Source: JAJFIE01 sp964344255 (lineage in GTDB: Bacteria; Pseudomonadota; Alphaproteobacteria; Rhodospirillales; Casp-alpha2). Taken from it: a stretch of 64,000 nt of DNA. The stretch spans positions 496,001 through 560,000 of the forward strand of contig CAYFMQ010000001.1 in assembly GCA_964344255.1 (NCBI GenBank), read 5' to 3'. A program made the translations under genes and the position numbers. Below, one piece after another: positions 16,968-26,204 of this stretch (positions are counted from its first letter, which is position 1; each line of letters begins with the position of its first letter). The notes below the pieces were generated by a model that had not been told where the DNA came from, did not search any database, and saw nothing but the letters and a program-made list of their open reading frames with translations.

Positions 16968-18104
16968 ATGGACTCGCTGCTGGCACAACTTGAAAACGTC
17001 AAAGCGCCCATCGGGACATCCGCCACCCTGCCGCCCTCCTGCTATTCGGAAAACAGCATTGCAGAGATCGAGCAAAACGCCGTTTTCAGGACTTCATGGA
17101 TCGGCATCGGCCGATGGGACCAGTGGAAACAGCCGGGAGACTACACGGCGCTGAAAATAGCCGGGGTTCCGGTGATCCTCGTACGCGATAAGGCTGGGGA
17201 TTTGAAGGCCTTCGCTAATTCCTGCCGTCATCGTGGCTCGCTGCTGCTGGAAGGCGCTGGCAACACGAAAACCATCAGCTGCCCGTTCCACCGCTGGACC
17301 TATGGCCTGGATGGCGCTTTGCGCGGCGCGCCGGACATGCCGGAAAACGGCCGTTTCGACAAGTCGGCCTATGGTCTGGTCGAGTTTCGGGCCGAAGAGC
17401 GGGACGGCTTCTCCTTCATCTGCCTGAGCGACGAGACCGATGATATCGATACCTGGCTCGGCGATTTTTCCGACGTCCACGCGCCCTGGTCCTTAGGGTC
17501 TCTGAAACTCACCCGTCGGCTGGAACTGGAAGTGGACTGTAACTGGAAGAGCTTCCTGGAAGTCTTCAACGAATACTACCACCTGCCTTACGTCCACCCT
17601 GATTCCATCAACAGCATCTACGCCAAACCCGATCCGGGCGAAGACGTTACCGGACAATACGCCAGCCAGTTCGGCGCCACGGAAGGAACCGGCGGCCTGC
17701 TGGAAGGCACCCAGCAATACCAGTTGCCGCCCATTCCGGGACTTGAGGGACGGAACCGGGACGGCGCGCGCTATACCTGGTTGTTCCCCAACATGACGTT
17801 TGCCGCCGGCACGGAATCCATGTGGGTTTACGAGGCGACTCCGCTGGAACCGGGTCGCTGCCGGGTCGTCATGTCCGTGTGTTTCCCGGAAGAGACCATG
17901 GCGCATGAGAATTTCGAAGAATGCGCCCAAGTCTATTACGACCGCATGGACGCGGCATTGGCCGAGGATGTTCCGGCCCTTGAGTGGCACCAGAAAGGGC
18001 TGAATTCCCCCTTCGCCACGCAGGGACGTTTCTGCGCCGATCTGGAACCGAACGTGGCCAACTTCGCCTTCTGGTACGCGGACCGCCTGAAACAGGCGCT
18101 TTAG
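16968..18104 (+). CDS. Rieske non-heme iron oxygenase alpha subunit (betaine/choline-monooxygenase-like)
   Basis: A 378-residue ring-hydroxylating-type oxygenase. The Rieske cluster ligands are C86, H88, C105 and H108 (CRHRG, CPFHRW). The catalytic iron ligands are H205 and H210 (NEYYHLPYVHP), and the residue bridging the two centres is Glu202 rather than the usual Asp; Glu is known at this position in carnitine monooxygenase CntA. This points to a quaternary-amine or similar small substrate more than an aromatic one. No reductase gene is adjacent, so electrons must come from elsewhere. It lies directly after nadE and converges on the TauD gene. Confidence 0.88.
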   Translation: MDSLLAQLENVKAPIGTSATLPPSCYSENSIAEIEQNAVFRTSWIGIGRWDQWKQPGDYTALKIAGVPVILVRDKAGDLKAFANSCRHRGSLLLEGAGNTKTISCPFHRWTYGLDGALRGAPDMPENGRFDKSAYGLVEFRAEERDGFSFICLSDETDDIDTWLGDFSDVHAPWSLGSLKLTRRLELEVDCNWKSFLEVFNEYYHLPYVHPDSINSIYAKPDPGEDVTGQYASQFGATEGTGGLLEGTQQYQLPPIPGLEGRNRDGARYTWLFPNMTFAAGTESMWVYEATPLEPGRCRVVMSVCFPEETMAHENFEECAQVYYDRMDAALAEDVPALEWHQKGLNSPFATQGRFCADLEPNVANFAFWYADRLKQAL

Positions 18105-18117
18105 ACGTCCCTTACCC

Positions 18118-18978
18118 TCAATTCAATGTGACGCCTTCCAGCGTGATGCGATGCATGGTGCGCCGGTGGCCGTGGTAATCGTTCATGGCGTAATGCCAGG
18201 TGGCGCGATTGTCCCAGAAGGCGATGGATCCCGGCTCCCAATGAAAACGGCAGGTAAATTCCTGGCGAGAGCCGTGGGCATAGAGGAAGTCCAGGATGGG
18301 TTGCGATTCTTCCTGCGTCCAACCATCAAACCGAACCGTGAAATCGGCGTTGACGTAAAGCGCTTTCCTGCCCGTCAGGGGATGGGTGATCACCACCGGA
18401 TGCAGGGCGTCCTGGGTCGCCTTGTCCGGATTGGCAAGACGGCCATCCTTGTAGGACTCGCCGTCCGCCACCCCGTAACCGAAAGCGTGGCGGCTGGAAT
18501 GCCACGCCTTCAGGCCATCCAGCATTTCCTTCATGCCGTCCGACAGGGTTTCGTAGGCCATGTACATGCTGGAAAACAAGGTGTCGCCGCCGACCGCCGG
18601 CACTTCACGGGCGCACAGGATGGAGCCCATGGCCGGTATCTGGTCATAGGAATGATCCGTATGCCAGCCGCCGCCGATGTTTTCCTTCTGGTCCGGTTCC
18701 TTGCTGACCGTGGCGATCTGCGGATAGCCGTCCAGGGGCTTGAAGAACCGGTTTACGTTAATCGAGCCCCAACGCTCGGCGAAGGCAATGTGCTGATCCG
18801 GGGTCAGGTCCTGGTTCCTGAAAAAGATCACCGAATAGCGGCGGAAGGCGTCATCGAGCTCCGCCATGGCGCGGTTGCTCAGATCCTGTGAGAGATCGAT
18901 CCCGCCGATTACGGCGCCGAGCGCCGCCGAATGTGGCGTCACCTCGATCTCGGAATAGGTCATCGTCTCCGTCATCAC
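18118..18978 (-). CDS. TauD/TfdA-family 2-oxoglutarate Fe(II) dioxygenase
   Basis: A 286-residue dioxygenase; members hydroxylate taurine, 2,4-D, sulfates or carnitine-pathway compounds using 2-oxoglutarate. The iron facial triad is H106 and D108 (WHTDHSY) with H262 (RATWHYA), and R277 (HRITLEG) should bind 2-oxoglutarate. The GGDTLFSSM motif is typical. Its start overlaps the stop of GMC 3 by 4 bp (ATGA), so the two are translationally coupled and probably act in one pathway. Substrate unknown. Confidence 0.92.
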   Translation of the reverse strand: MMTETMTYSEIEVTPHSAALGAVIGGIDLSQDLSNRAMAELDDAFRRYSVIFFRNQDLTPDQHIAFAERWGSINVNRFFKPLDGYPQIATVSKEPDQKENIGGGWHTDHSYDQIPAMGSILCAREVPAVGGDTLFSSMYMAYETLSDGMKEMLDGLKAWHSSRHAFGYGVADGESYKDGRLANPDKATQDALHPVVITHPLTGRKALYVNADFTVRFDGWTQEESQPILDFLYAHGSRQEFTCRFHWEPGSIAFWDNRATWHYAMNDYHGHRRTMHRITLEGVTLN

Positions 18979-20606
18979 GCCGCCTCCCTTTCATCTTCCA
19001 TTATAATCTCCGCCGCACGCGCGCCAACCATCATGCAGGGTGCGTTGGTGTTCCCCGTTGTCACGTTGGGGAAGATCGAGGCGTCGGCGACGCGGAGCCC
19101 CTCCAGCCCGTGAACCCGCAAGCGGCTGTCCACCACGGATGTCGCGGGATCCGGACCCATCCGGCAGGTGCATGAGGGATGAAATACAGTGCCGGAACGC
19201 TTGCGGAAATCCTCTGTAAGCTCCTCATCGCTCTGGCAGTCCGGACCCGGCAGCAATTCTTCCTCGATGACCTTGCTGAGCGCCGGCTGGCCTGCCAGAA
19301 CGCGCAGGAACTTGACGGCTTCCAGCATTTCCCGAACATCTTCATCCGTCGAAAAGCCGTTGGGATGGATGGCGAGCGCCGTGAAAGGATCATCGGATTT
19401 GATCTCGATATGGCCTCGGCTGGTGGGCCGGCACGACGACAGGCCCAGCGACACCGCGGGAAACGGATCGGGTGTCAGCAGCGGTCGCTCGCCGATGGCC
19501 CTGGATTCAGAATTAACGGTGGTCATGGCCTGGAAATAGAGCTGCATGTTGGGGCGGTCCAGGTCCGGGCGTGTGCGGAAAAAACCACCACCGTGATTGA
19601 TGCAGACGCTGAGCGGACCCTTCCCCGTCAGCAAATAACGCGCGCCAACCATCATCTTGCCCCACCAGGGACGCAGGCGTTCGTTCAGTGTCGGATGGTT
19701 GACCCGGTAGGTGTAGTTGATCCCTAAGTGATCCTGCAGGTGACGACCCACGTTCGGGTTCTCGAGCACGACGCCGATACCTTTTTCCTGTAGCACATCA
19801 CCCGGTCCGATGCCGGAAAGCTGCAGGATCTGCGGCGAGTTTACCGCGCCGCCGGACAGGATGACTTCCCGCCGGGCCATCGCCGTCTTGTCTTTTCCGT
19901 TCTGACGATAGGCCACACCCGTGACCCGCTTGCCCTCGAACAACAAGCGCATGACATGGGCATTCGTCTCGACGCGCAGGTTGTCCCGTTTCATGGCCGG
20001 GCGCAGGAAGGCCCGCGCCGCCGACATGCGCCGCCCGCTTTTGGACGTGATCTGGTAATAGCCGACGCCTTCCTGGGATGCGCCGTTGAAATCAGGGTTC
20101 AGGGGCAGGCCCGCCTGTTGGCCCGCCTCAAGATAAGCGCCGCAGTATTGGCGGACTTCGTCCGACATATCGGTGACATGCAGCGGACCGCCCACACCGC
20201 GCCATTCGTTTGCGCCCAGTTCGTTATCCTCCAGCGCTTGGAAAACAGGCATCACGTCCTCGGCTCCCCAGCCGGGATTGCCGGCGGCTTTCCATTCGTT
20301 GAAATCCTCGGCATGGCCGCGGATGTAGACCATGGCGTTGATGGAACTGGAACCGCCGAGCACCTTGCCCCTGGGCCAGTAATCGGACTGTCCGTTCAGG
20401 CCCGGGTCCGGTTCGGTGTCATACATCCAGTTGACGGCCGGGTTGTAGAAAGTTTTGCCGTAACCCAAAGGGACCTGGACCCAGAACTTATGATCACTGC
20501 CGCCCGCTTCCAGCACCAGCACCTTGCGCCGGCCGTCCGCCGAGAGCCTGTCGGCGAGAACACATCCGGCGGAACCAGCGCCGATGATGATCGTGTCGAA
20601 TTCCAT
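18975..20606 (-). CDS. GMC-family FAD oxidoreductase 3 (choline dehydrogenase-like)
   Basis: A 543-residue GMC oxidoreductase with GAGSAGCVLADRLS, GGSSSINAMVYIRGH, the HPSCTCRMG active-site segment (His ~476) and NTNAP. I start it at 20606 (MEFDTII) because GGGGG precedes it closely; the frame extends to 20660 with no family similarity. It is the first gene of a two-gene operon with the TauD-like dioxygenase. It is the member nearest to BetA-type choline dehydrogenases in its motifs, but no betaine aldehyde dehydrogenase or betI gene is present nearby. Confidence 0.92.
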   Translation of the reverse strand: MEFDTIIIGAGSAGCVLADRLSADGRRKVLVLEAGGSDHKFWVQVPLGYGKTFYNPAVNWMYDTEPDPGLNGQSDYWPRGKVLGGSSSINAMVYIRGHAEDFNEWKAAGNPGWGAEDVMPVFQALEDNELGANEWRGVGGPLHVTDMSDEVRQYCGAYLEAGQQAGLPLNPDFNGASQEGVGYYQITSKSGRRMSAARAFLRPAMKRDNLRVETNAHVMRLLFEGKRVTGVAYRQNGKDKTAMARREVILSGGAVNSPQILQLSGIGPGDVLQEKGIGVVLENPNVGRHLQDHLGINYTYRVNHPTLNERLRPWWGKMMVGARYLLTGKGPLSVCINHGGGFFRTRPDLDRPNMQLYFQAMTTVNSESRAIGERPLLTPDPFPAVSLGLSSCRPTSRGHIEIKSDDPFTALAIHPNGFSTDEDVREMLEAVKFLRVLAGQPALSKVIEEELLPGPDCQSDEELTEDFRKRSGTVFHPSCTCRMGPDPATSVVDSRLRVHGLEGLRVADASIFPNVTTGNTNAPCMMVGARAAEIIMEDEREAA

Positions 20607-20775
20607 GCACGCCCCCAATTTCACTTTCTCACTTTTACGCCCGACATGCCGGTCATCCAACTGAATTCAATATGTGGAGGTCAGGAAAAAAGTTTGTCTT
20701 TTAGGGAAAAACAACAATGATGCCGCCATCGAATCCCCCTGACGTTTTTAAGAAGATAAAGAGAAAAGAAGCACC

Positions 20776-21852
20776 ATGAAGGAATACAGGATCGCCGCCA
20801 TCCCCGGTGACGGCATCGGACCCGAAGTCATCAATGCCGGCGTTGAAGTTCTCAACGCCATCGCCGAACGCACCGGCGCGTTCACATGCCAGGTCGAAAC
20901 CTTTCCCTGGGGCGCGGATTACTACCTGGAGCACGGCGTGATGATGCCGGAAGACGGCTGCGACGTGATCCGGGATTTCGACGCCCTGTTTTTCGGTTCC
21001 GCCGGCGATCCCCGCATCCCCGACCACATTACGCTGTGGCAACTGCGCCTGAAAATCTGCCAGGGGCTGGATCAGTACGCCAACGTCCGCCCCAGCCGGG
21101 TCCTGCCCGGCATCAAGTGCCCGCTGGAAGGCGTTGGCCCCGGCGATTTCGACTGGGTCATTGTGCGGGAAAACTCGGAAGGCGAGTATTCAGGCGCCGG
21201 CGGCCGGGTGCATCAGTCCCTGCCGGAGGAAGTCGGCATCGACGTTTCCGTGTTCACCCGTGATGGCGTCGAGCGCATCCAGCGTTTCGCTCTCGAACTG
21301 GCGCGCTCGCGTCCACGCAAGCACTTGACGCTGGTCACCAAGTCGAACGCCCAGCGCCACGGCATGGTGATGTGGGACGCCGTATTCGAACAGGTCAAAG
21401 GCGACTACCCGGACGTCACCACGGACAAGATGCTGGTGGACGCCATGACGGTTCGCATGGTGATGGATCCAAAATCCCTCGACACCATCGTGGCGACCAA
21501 CCTGCATGCGGACGTGCTTTCCGACCTGGCCGCCGCGCTGTCGGGCAGCATCGGCATCGCGCCAACGGCGAACCTGCGCCCCGAAGGCGATGCGCCTTCC
21601 ATGTTCGAGCCCATTCACGGATCAGCCTTTGACATCATGGGCAAGGGCATCGCCAATCCCATCGGCGCTTTCTGGACGGCGTCCATGATGCTCGACCACC
21701 TGGGCGAGGCGGACGCCGCCCGGATTGTGCTGCAAGCTGTCGAGCAGGTTACGGAGAAAGGCGATGTTTTGCCGGCCGACCTGGGCGGGACGGCATCGAC
21801 CTGGGACGTGACGGATGCCGTACTTGGTGCAATTCGCGGCGCAAACATTTAA
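20776..21852 (+). CDS. tartrate/D-malate dehydrogenase (isocitrate/isopropylmalate dehydrogenase family)
   Basis: A 358-residue NAD-dependent beta-decarboxylating dehydrogenase. IAAIPGDGIGPEV opens it; the RENSEGEYSGAGG loop, the KSNAQRHGMVMWDAVFEQV block (Lys/Asn catalysis) and the Mg-binding VDAMTVRMV and TNLHADVLSDLAA segments follow, and EPIHGSAFDIMGKGIANPIGA is the family signature. Sequence features (SEGEYSGAGG, TLWQLRLKICQG) match the tartrate dehydrogenase/DmlA subgroup rather than LeuB. It begins a run of same-strand genes with slyX and an EamA exporter but is functionally unrelated to them. Confidence 0.9.
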   Translation: MKEYRIAAIPGDGIGPEVINAGVEVLNAIAERTGAFTCQVETFPWGADYYLEHGVMMPEDGCDVIRDFDALFFGSAGDPRIPDHITLWQLRLKICQGLDQYANVRPSRVLPGIKCPLEGVGPGDFDWVIVRENSEGEYSGAGGRVHQSLPEEVGIDVSVFTRDGVERIQRFALELARSRPRKHLTLVTKSNAQRHGMVMWDAVFEQVKGDYPDVTTDKMLVDAMTVRMVMDPKSLDTIVATNLHADVLSDLAAALSGSIGIAPTANLRPEGDAPSMFEPIHGSAFDIMGKGIANPIGAFWTASMMLDHLGEADAARIVLQAVEQVTEKGDVLPADLGGTASTWDVTDAVLGAIRGANI

Positions 21853-21888
21853 GCTGACGCATTAGTTCGGACACTATCGAGGCCGCTT

Positions 21889-22110
21889 ATGGCAGACATT
21901 GCATCCCTGGAAAAACGCATTAGCGAGTTGGAGGAACATGTCGCCCATCAGGAAGCGGCCATCCAGGATCTGAGCGACATGACCGCACGCCAGTGGGAAG
22001 TGATCGACGCGCTGACGAAAAAGGCGGAGCGCCTGAAAGCGCATATTGAAGCCCTTGAAGAATCCGTCGAGACCGGTGCGTCCAACGAACCGCCGCCGCC
22101 GCATTATTGA
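21889..22110 (+). CDS. slyX: SlyX family protein
   Basis: A 73-residue, almost entirely coiled-coil protein: heptad-like SLEKRISELEEHVAHQEAAI, then an AERLKAHIEALEE stretch, and the diagnostic proline-rich end PPPPHY. SlyX proteins are widespread in Proteobacteria and their function is not known. It starts 36 bp after the dehydrogenase stop and lies 36 bp before the EamA gene. Confidence 0.92.
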   Translation: MADIASLEKRISELEEHVAHQEAAIQDLSDMTARQWEVIDALTKKAERLKAHIEALEESVETGASNEPPPPHY

Positions 22111-22146
22111 CGTTGATCTAGCCAAGACCGGAACCGGACATCCTGA

Positions 22147-23004
22147 ATGACTTTCCCGCATCTGTCCCTGCTCGTACTGGTTAATCTGGTCTGGGGCAGC
22201 CTGTTCATTATCGCCACGCTTGGCCTGCATCATTTTCCCCCATTTCTGTTTACAGCGCTGCGTTTCGGGTTGCTGATGATCGTCCTGTTGCCGTTTCTCA
22301 GGATTATTCCCGGCCAAATGCAGCGCATTGGCGCGATTTCCCTGATCATGGGAATCGCCATGTACGTGACGCTCTATCTGGCGCTCGCCTGGACCGACAG
22401 CACCGCCGCCATCGCCATCGCCGTACAGATCGAGGTCCCCATCGCCGTCTTACTGGGCATCCTTCTGCTGGGAGAACGCGCCAGTCCCTTGCGGATCATG
22501 GGCATGGGCGTCGCCTTTGCCGGCGTCATCGTGCTTGGGTTTGATCCGGCCATGCTGGATAACCTGCCGGCGCTGGGCATGATCACCCTATCGGCCGGAT
22601 TTTACGCATACGCCATGATTCTTGTTCGCAAACTGGATAACGTCAGCCCGTTCATCATTAACGGGTGGATGGCGGTGATCAGCACTTTTCCATTGCTCCT
22701 GATATCCTATCTCGTTGAAGGCGACCAATGGGTCGCCGCCTTTCAGGCCGACCTGTGGGGCTGGAGTACGCTTTTCTATTCGGCCTTTGTCGGCTCGTTG
22801 ATCGGTCACGGCGGCATGTATTATCTGTTGCGTTTCTATCCGGTCGGCACCATTGCGCCCTTTACCTTGCTGACGCCGCTTTTCGCCGTCACGGGAAGTG
22901 TCCTGTTCCTGGACAACGAGCTGACCCTGGCGATAACCATAGGCGGCCTGATGACCCTTGGTGGTGTCGCCATCGTTAACAAGGTGTCAGGTGAGAAGCA
23001 TTAG
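22147..23004 (+). CDS. EamA/DMT-family transporter
   Basis: A 285-residue inner-membrane protein with about ten predicted helices in two EamA repeats (~5-135 and ~145-280). Signs of the family are LVNLVWGSLFIIATLGL at the N terminus, FTALRFGLLMI, and the end-of-repeat segments IEVPIAVLLGILLLGE and LLTPLFAVTGSVLFLDNE. Such proteins export amino acids or other metabolites. Same-strand neighbours are slyX upstream and a GIY-YIG gene 12 bp downstream. Confidence 0.92.
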   Translation: MTFPHLSLLVLVNLVWGSLFIIATLGLHHFPPFLFTALRFGLLMIVLLPFLRIIPGQMQRIGAISLIMGIAMYVTLYLALAWTDSTAAIAIAVQIEVPIAVLLGILLLGERASPLRIMGMGVAFAGVIVLGFDPAMLDNLPALGMITLSAGFYAYAMILVRKLDNVSPFIINGWMAVISTFPLLLISYLVEGDQWVAAFQADLWGWSTLFYSAFVGSLIGHGGMYYLLRFYPVGTIAPFTLLTPLFAVTGSVLFLDNELTLAITIGGLMTLGGVAIVNKVSGEKH

Positions 23005-23016
23005 AATGGCCATCTG

Positions 23017-23307
23017 ATGACAGACGATGTAACCGATTGTAATTTTGTCTATGTCCTGGGCTCGGAAGGCCCCGGTGATTTTCGAACCTACGTGGGATGG
23101 ACCACGGAGCTGGAGCGCCGCCTGGATCAGCACAATTCGGGCGCCGGCGCGCGGTCCACGCGGGGGCGGCAATGGCGCCTGCTGTATGCCGAGCGTTATC
23201 CGTCGAAACAGGAGGCCATGAGCCGGGAATGGCATCTGAAACGGGACCGACGATTCCGCAAGATGTTGGCCGGCAACTGCCGTCCAGTCCCTGAAGGCAA
23301 GGCATGA
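23017..23307 (+). CDS. GIY-YIG endonuclease-domain protein (UPF0213/YhbQ type)
   Basis: A 96-residue single-domain protein. The GIY-YIG motif appears as FVYVLGSEG...TYVGWT, with the ELERRLDQHNSGAGARSTRGR segment (catalytic Arg region) and SKQEAMSREWHLKRDRR (catalytic Glu) following. Stand-alone members such as YhbQ have been linked to DNA repair. The gene sits 12 bp after the EamA transporter and 55 bp before trhO, in the same direction. Confidence 0.9.
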   Translation: MTDDVTDCNFVYVLGSEGPGDFRTYVGWTTELERRLDQHNSGAGARSTRGRQWRLLYAERYPSKQEAMSREWHLKRDRRFRKMLAGNCRPVPEGKA

Positions 23308-23362
23308 CAAGCCCGCTGCCGGTGATTATAGTCCCGGCACCGAAACACGGACCGAATTCCCC

Positions 23363-24241
23363 ATGAAACCCGTCCTTGTCACCGCCCTCTACAAGTTCAC
23401 GCCGCTCGACGGCCTCGACAGCCTGCGCACCGCAATCCTCGACAAGTGCCGTTCGGAAGGTATCGTCGGCTCTTTGTTGTTGGCCCGGGAAGGCATCAAC
23501 GGCACCATCGCCGGGTCCGATAAGGGGATCGCCAACGTGCTGGCGTTCCTTAAACAGAACAACCGCATCGGCGAGTTCGCTCACAAGGAATCCCGCGCCG
23601 ACGAGCTGCCTTTCAAGCGGATGAAGGTGCGGCTTAAGAAAGAAATCGTCACCATGGGCGTGAACGATATCGACCCCAACAGGATCGTCGGCACCTATGT
23701 TAAGCCCGAGGACTGGAACGCGTTGATATCGGACCCCGACGTGATCGTGGTCGATACCCGCAACGACTACGAGGTCGAAATCGGCACCTTCGAAGGCGCC
23801 ATCGACCCCGATATCCGGACCTTCCGGGAATTTCCAGGCTGGGTCAGGGAAAACGGCCTGCTGGAAAGCGGGAAAAAGGTCGCCATGTTCTGCACCGGCG
23901 GGATCCGGTGCGAAAAATCCACCGCCTATTTACGACAGCAGGGCGTTGAGGACGTTTATCATCTCGAAGGCGGCATCCTGAAGTATCTGGAGACCATCCC
24001 TGAGGACAAGAGCCTGTGGCATGGCGAATGTTATGTCTTCGACGAACGCGTTTCGGTCGGCCATGGCCTGAAACCTGGTCCTTACGATAGCTGTCTCGGC
24101 TGCGGCCGCCCCGTCAGCGAGGAAGACAAGAAGTCCCCGCTTTTCGAACGGCATGTCTGCTGTCCCCGCTGCCACGACGGGATCACGCCGGAACAACGCG
24201 CCCGTTTCGAGATGCGGCGCGACCAGTTGGAACGCGGTTGA
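23363..24241 (+). CDS. trhO: tRNA uridine(34) hydroxylase TrhO (rhodanese-like)
   Basis: A 292-residue protein of the YceA/TrhO family, which makes 5-hydroxyuridine at tRNA position 34 using oxygen. An N-terminal ferredoxin-like domain (~1-100) is followed by a rhodanese domain with the active-site loop CTGGIRCEKS. The C-terminal tail has two CxxC-type pairs (CLGCGRP, CCPRCHDG) typical of the longer bacterial forms. Last of the same-strand run starting at 20776. Confidence 0.92.
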   Translation: MKPVLVTALYKFTPLDGLDSLRTAILDKCRSEGIVGSLLLAREGINGTIAGSDKGIANVLAFLKQNNRIGEFAHKESRADELPFKRMKVRLKKEIVTMGVNDIDPNRIVGTYVKPEDWNALISDPDVIVVDTRNDYEVEIGTFEGAIDPDIRTFREFPGWVRENGLLESGKKVAMFCTGGIRCEKSTAYLRQQGVEDVYHLEGGILKYLETIPEDKSLWHGECYVFDERVSVGHGLKPGPYDSCLGCGRPVSEEDKKSPLFERHVCCPRCHDGITPEQRARFEMRRDQLERG

Positions 24242-24250
24242 GCGTTAGTC

Positions 24251-24278
24251 AGTTAAGGGTTTTCGAGATACCTTAACT
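24251..24278. terminator. inverted repeat after trhO, possible terminator
   Basis: AGTTAAGG (24251-24258) and CCTTAACT (24271-24278) pair perfectly over 8 bp with a 12-base loop, 10 bp after the trhO stop. There is no T-run on the plus strand, so Rho-independent termination is doubtful. The following AT-rich ~120 bp lead to the histidine kinase. Confidence 0.3.
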
Positions 24279-24401
24279 TCGCTCTTCACCAAAAAGTTGA
24301 AATATTCCGGAATTGGCCAATATACACCTCCAATATATAAGCTTATAAATAAATGCATAGGATGATATGCATGGATGTAATTCCCTCCAGGTTTAAGAAA
24401 A

Positions 24402-26045
24402 ATGAACAACACAACAGGGAAAATTCCGGAGATTCTTTCCGTAGAAGAGCGTGAACACCTCTTCAATGAGGCCGAGCGGATTGCCCGTATCGGTCATTGG
24501 AAATGGAGCGAGGGTGGTGAGTACATGACCTATTGCTCCGAACAGGTCGCACATATATTCGGCCTGAGCGTTAACGATATGCTCTCCCCACCCAAAACCC
24601 ACAGCGATTATCTCCAGCTTGTCGTTCCCGAAGACCGGGAAAAGGTCAACAAAGCCGTCGAGGACTATTCCCGCCTGTATGATGACGAAAGTGTTGATCT
24701 GGAAAACATCAAGATGGATGTCGATTACAGGATTTTACGCGCTGACGGCGCCGTCAGGCATGTGCGTGAACGATCGGAAGCCGTCCTCGATGAAAACGGG
24801 CGCAGGGCTCGGGCCGTTGCAACGATACAGGATGTAACGGAACAGAAACATCTGGATCATGTGGCCCGGCAAGCACAGGAACACCTTGAAAAGCTCGTTG
24901 AACAGCGTACTCGCGAATTGCAGGAAAGCGAGGAACAGTTCCGTCATGCGGCACAAAGCGCCACCCTGTGTCATTGGCGAACAGATGCAGATTTCATCAA
25001 CTGGACCCATACATCGGACAATACCATAGACATGCTCGGCGTCGACCCGGAGGAAATGTTCGGTCCGATGCAAGTTCTATATATGAACTACATCCACCCC
25101 GATGATCAGGCGCGCGTCTCTGTTGTTTATGAAGAGAACCATCATAACAAGACGGCCTATGATGTTGTTTACCGATGGTGCCGTCCTGACGGCGAAATTC
25201 GGCAATTATGGGAAATGGGCGAACCGGTGTTCGATGACGGCGGAAAGATCACCGAGTGGCTGGGGACCACCCAGGACGTAACGCCGCTCAAGCAGGCCGA
25301 AGACGCCATGATGCAGGCCAAGCTGGAAGCCGAGATGGCCAACCGGGCCAAATCGGAAATGCTGGCGACCATGAGCCACGAGCTGCGCACGCCGCTGAAC
25401 GCCATCATCGGGTTTTCCCAGGTTTTCCTGGGCGAAATTTATGGTCCCCTCGGCAATGCCCGGTATCACGAGTATGCCGCCGACATTATCAGGTCCGGCG
25501 AGCACCTGCTGGAGCTTATCAGCGATATTCTTGACGTCTCCGCCATCGAAACAGGCGAGCTGGAACTGTTCGAAAACGAACTGGACCTGCCGCGGCAGGT
25601 AAAAAACATGCTGCGTCTTGTCGAACACCGCGCCCGCCAGGGCATTGTGACGCTGGTAAACGACGTACCGGATGATCTGCCCCGCTTGTATGCGGACGAA
25701 CGCCGGGTTAACCAGATTCTGCTCAATCTCCTGTCCAATGCCGTGAAGTTCACGGATGAAGGCGGTACTGTCAGTATCGACGCCCACCAACAGGATAACG
25801 GCGCCCTGTCGGTTACCGTCAAAGATAGCGGCATCGGCATGAGCGAAAGCGATCTCGCAAAAGCGCTCACGCCTTTCGGCCAGGTTGATCGCGGCATAAC
25901 GGGCAAGCACGAAGGCAGCGGCCTTGGTCTGCCGTTGACGAAATCTCTCGTCGAACTGCACGGAGGAGAACTGGACATCGAAAGCACGCCCGGCAAAGGC
26001 ACCGTGATCAATGTCAGCTTTCCGGTTGAACGGACCCTGAACTGA
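24402..26045 (+). CDS. soluble PAS-PAS sensor histidine kinase
   Basis: A 547-residue kinase without transmembrane segments. Two PAS/PAC units lie at ~20-150 and ~175-305, a coiled coil links them (QEHLEKLVEQRTRELQES), then HisKA has the phospho-accepting His326 in MSHELRTPLNAI and the HATPase domain shows LLNLLSNAVKFTD (N box), KDSGIGMSE (G1) and HEGSGLGLPLTKSL (G2). It has no receiver domain and no response regulator beside it; the nearest is at 29135. It heads a block with a PAS-only protein and a chemoreceptor, suggesting a shared redox or ligand-sensing theme. Confidence 0.92.
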   Translation: MNNTTGKIPEILSVEEREHLFNEAERIARIGHWKWSEGGEYMTYCSEQVAHIFGLSVNDMLSPPKTHSDYLQLVVPEDREKVNKAVEDYSRLYDDESVDLENIKMDVDYRILRADGAVRHVRERSEAVLDENGRRARAVATIQDVTEQKHLDHVARQAQEHLEKLVEQRTRELQESEEQFRHAAQSATLCHWRTDADFINWTHTSDNTIDMLGVDPEEMFGPMQVLYMNYIHPDDQARVSVVYEENHHNKTAYDVVYRWCRPDGEIRQLWEMGEPVFDDGGKITEWLGTTQDVTPLKQAEDAMMQAKLEAEMANRAKSEMLATMSHELRTPLNAIIGFSQVFLGEIYGPLGNARYHEYAADIIRSGEHLLELISDILDVSAIETGELELFENELDLPRQVKNMLRLVEHRARQGIVTLVNDVPDDLPRLYADERRVNQILLNLLSNAVKFTDEGGTVSIDAHQQDNGALSVTVKDSGIGMSESDLAKALTPFGQVDRGITGKHEGSGLGLPLTKSLVELHGGELDIESTPGKGTVINVSFPVERTLN

Positions 26046-26204
26046 AACCCGGGTCTTTTCTCCTGATAATCCGTAAAACCAATACAGCCTTTCATTCAAT
26101 GCCGAGTATTGTTAGAGTGACCCCAAAGACTTTAGGGTATTATTCAAGTACAGTTTAATGCTTTGAATTTTAAGGCTTTTATCTGGGAACAGGATTGATA
26201 ACTC

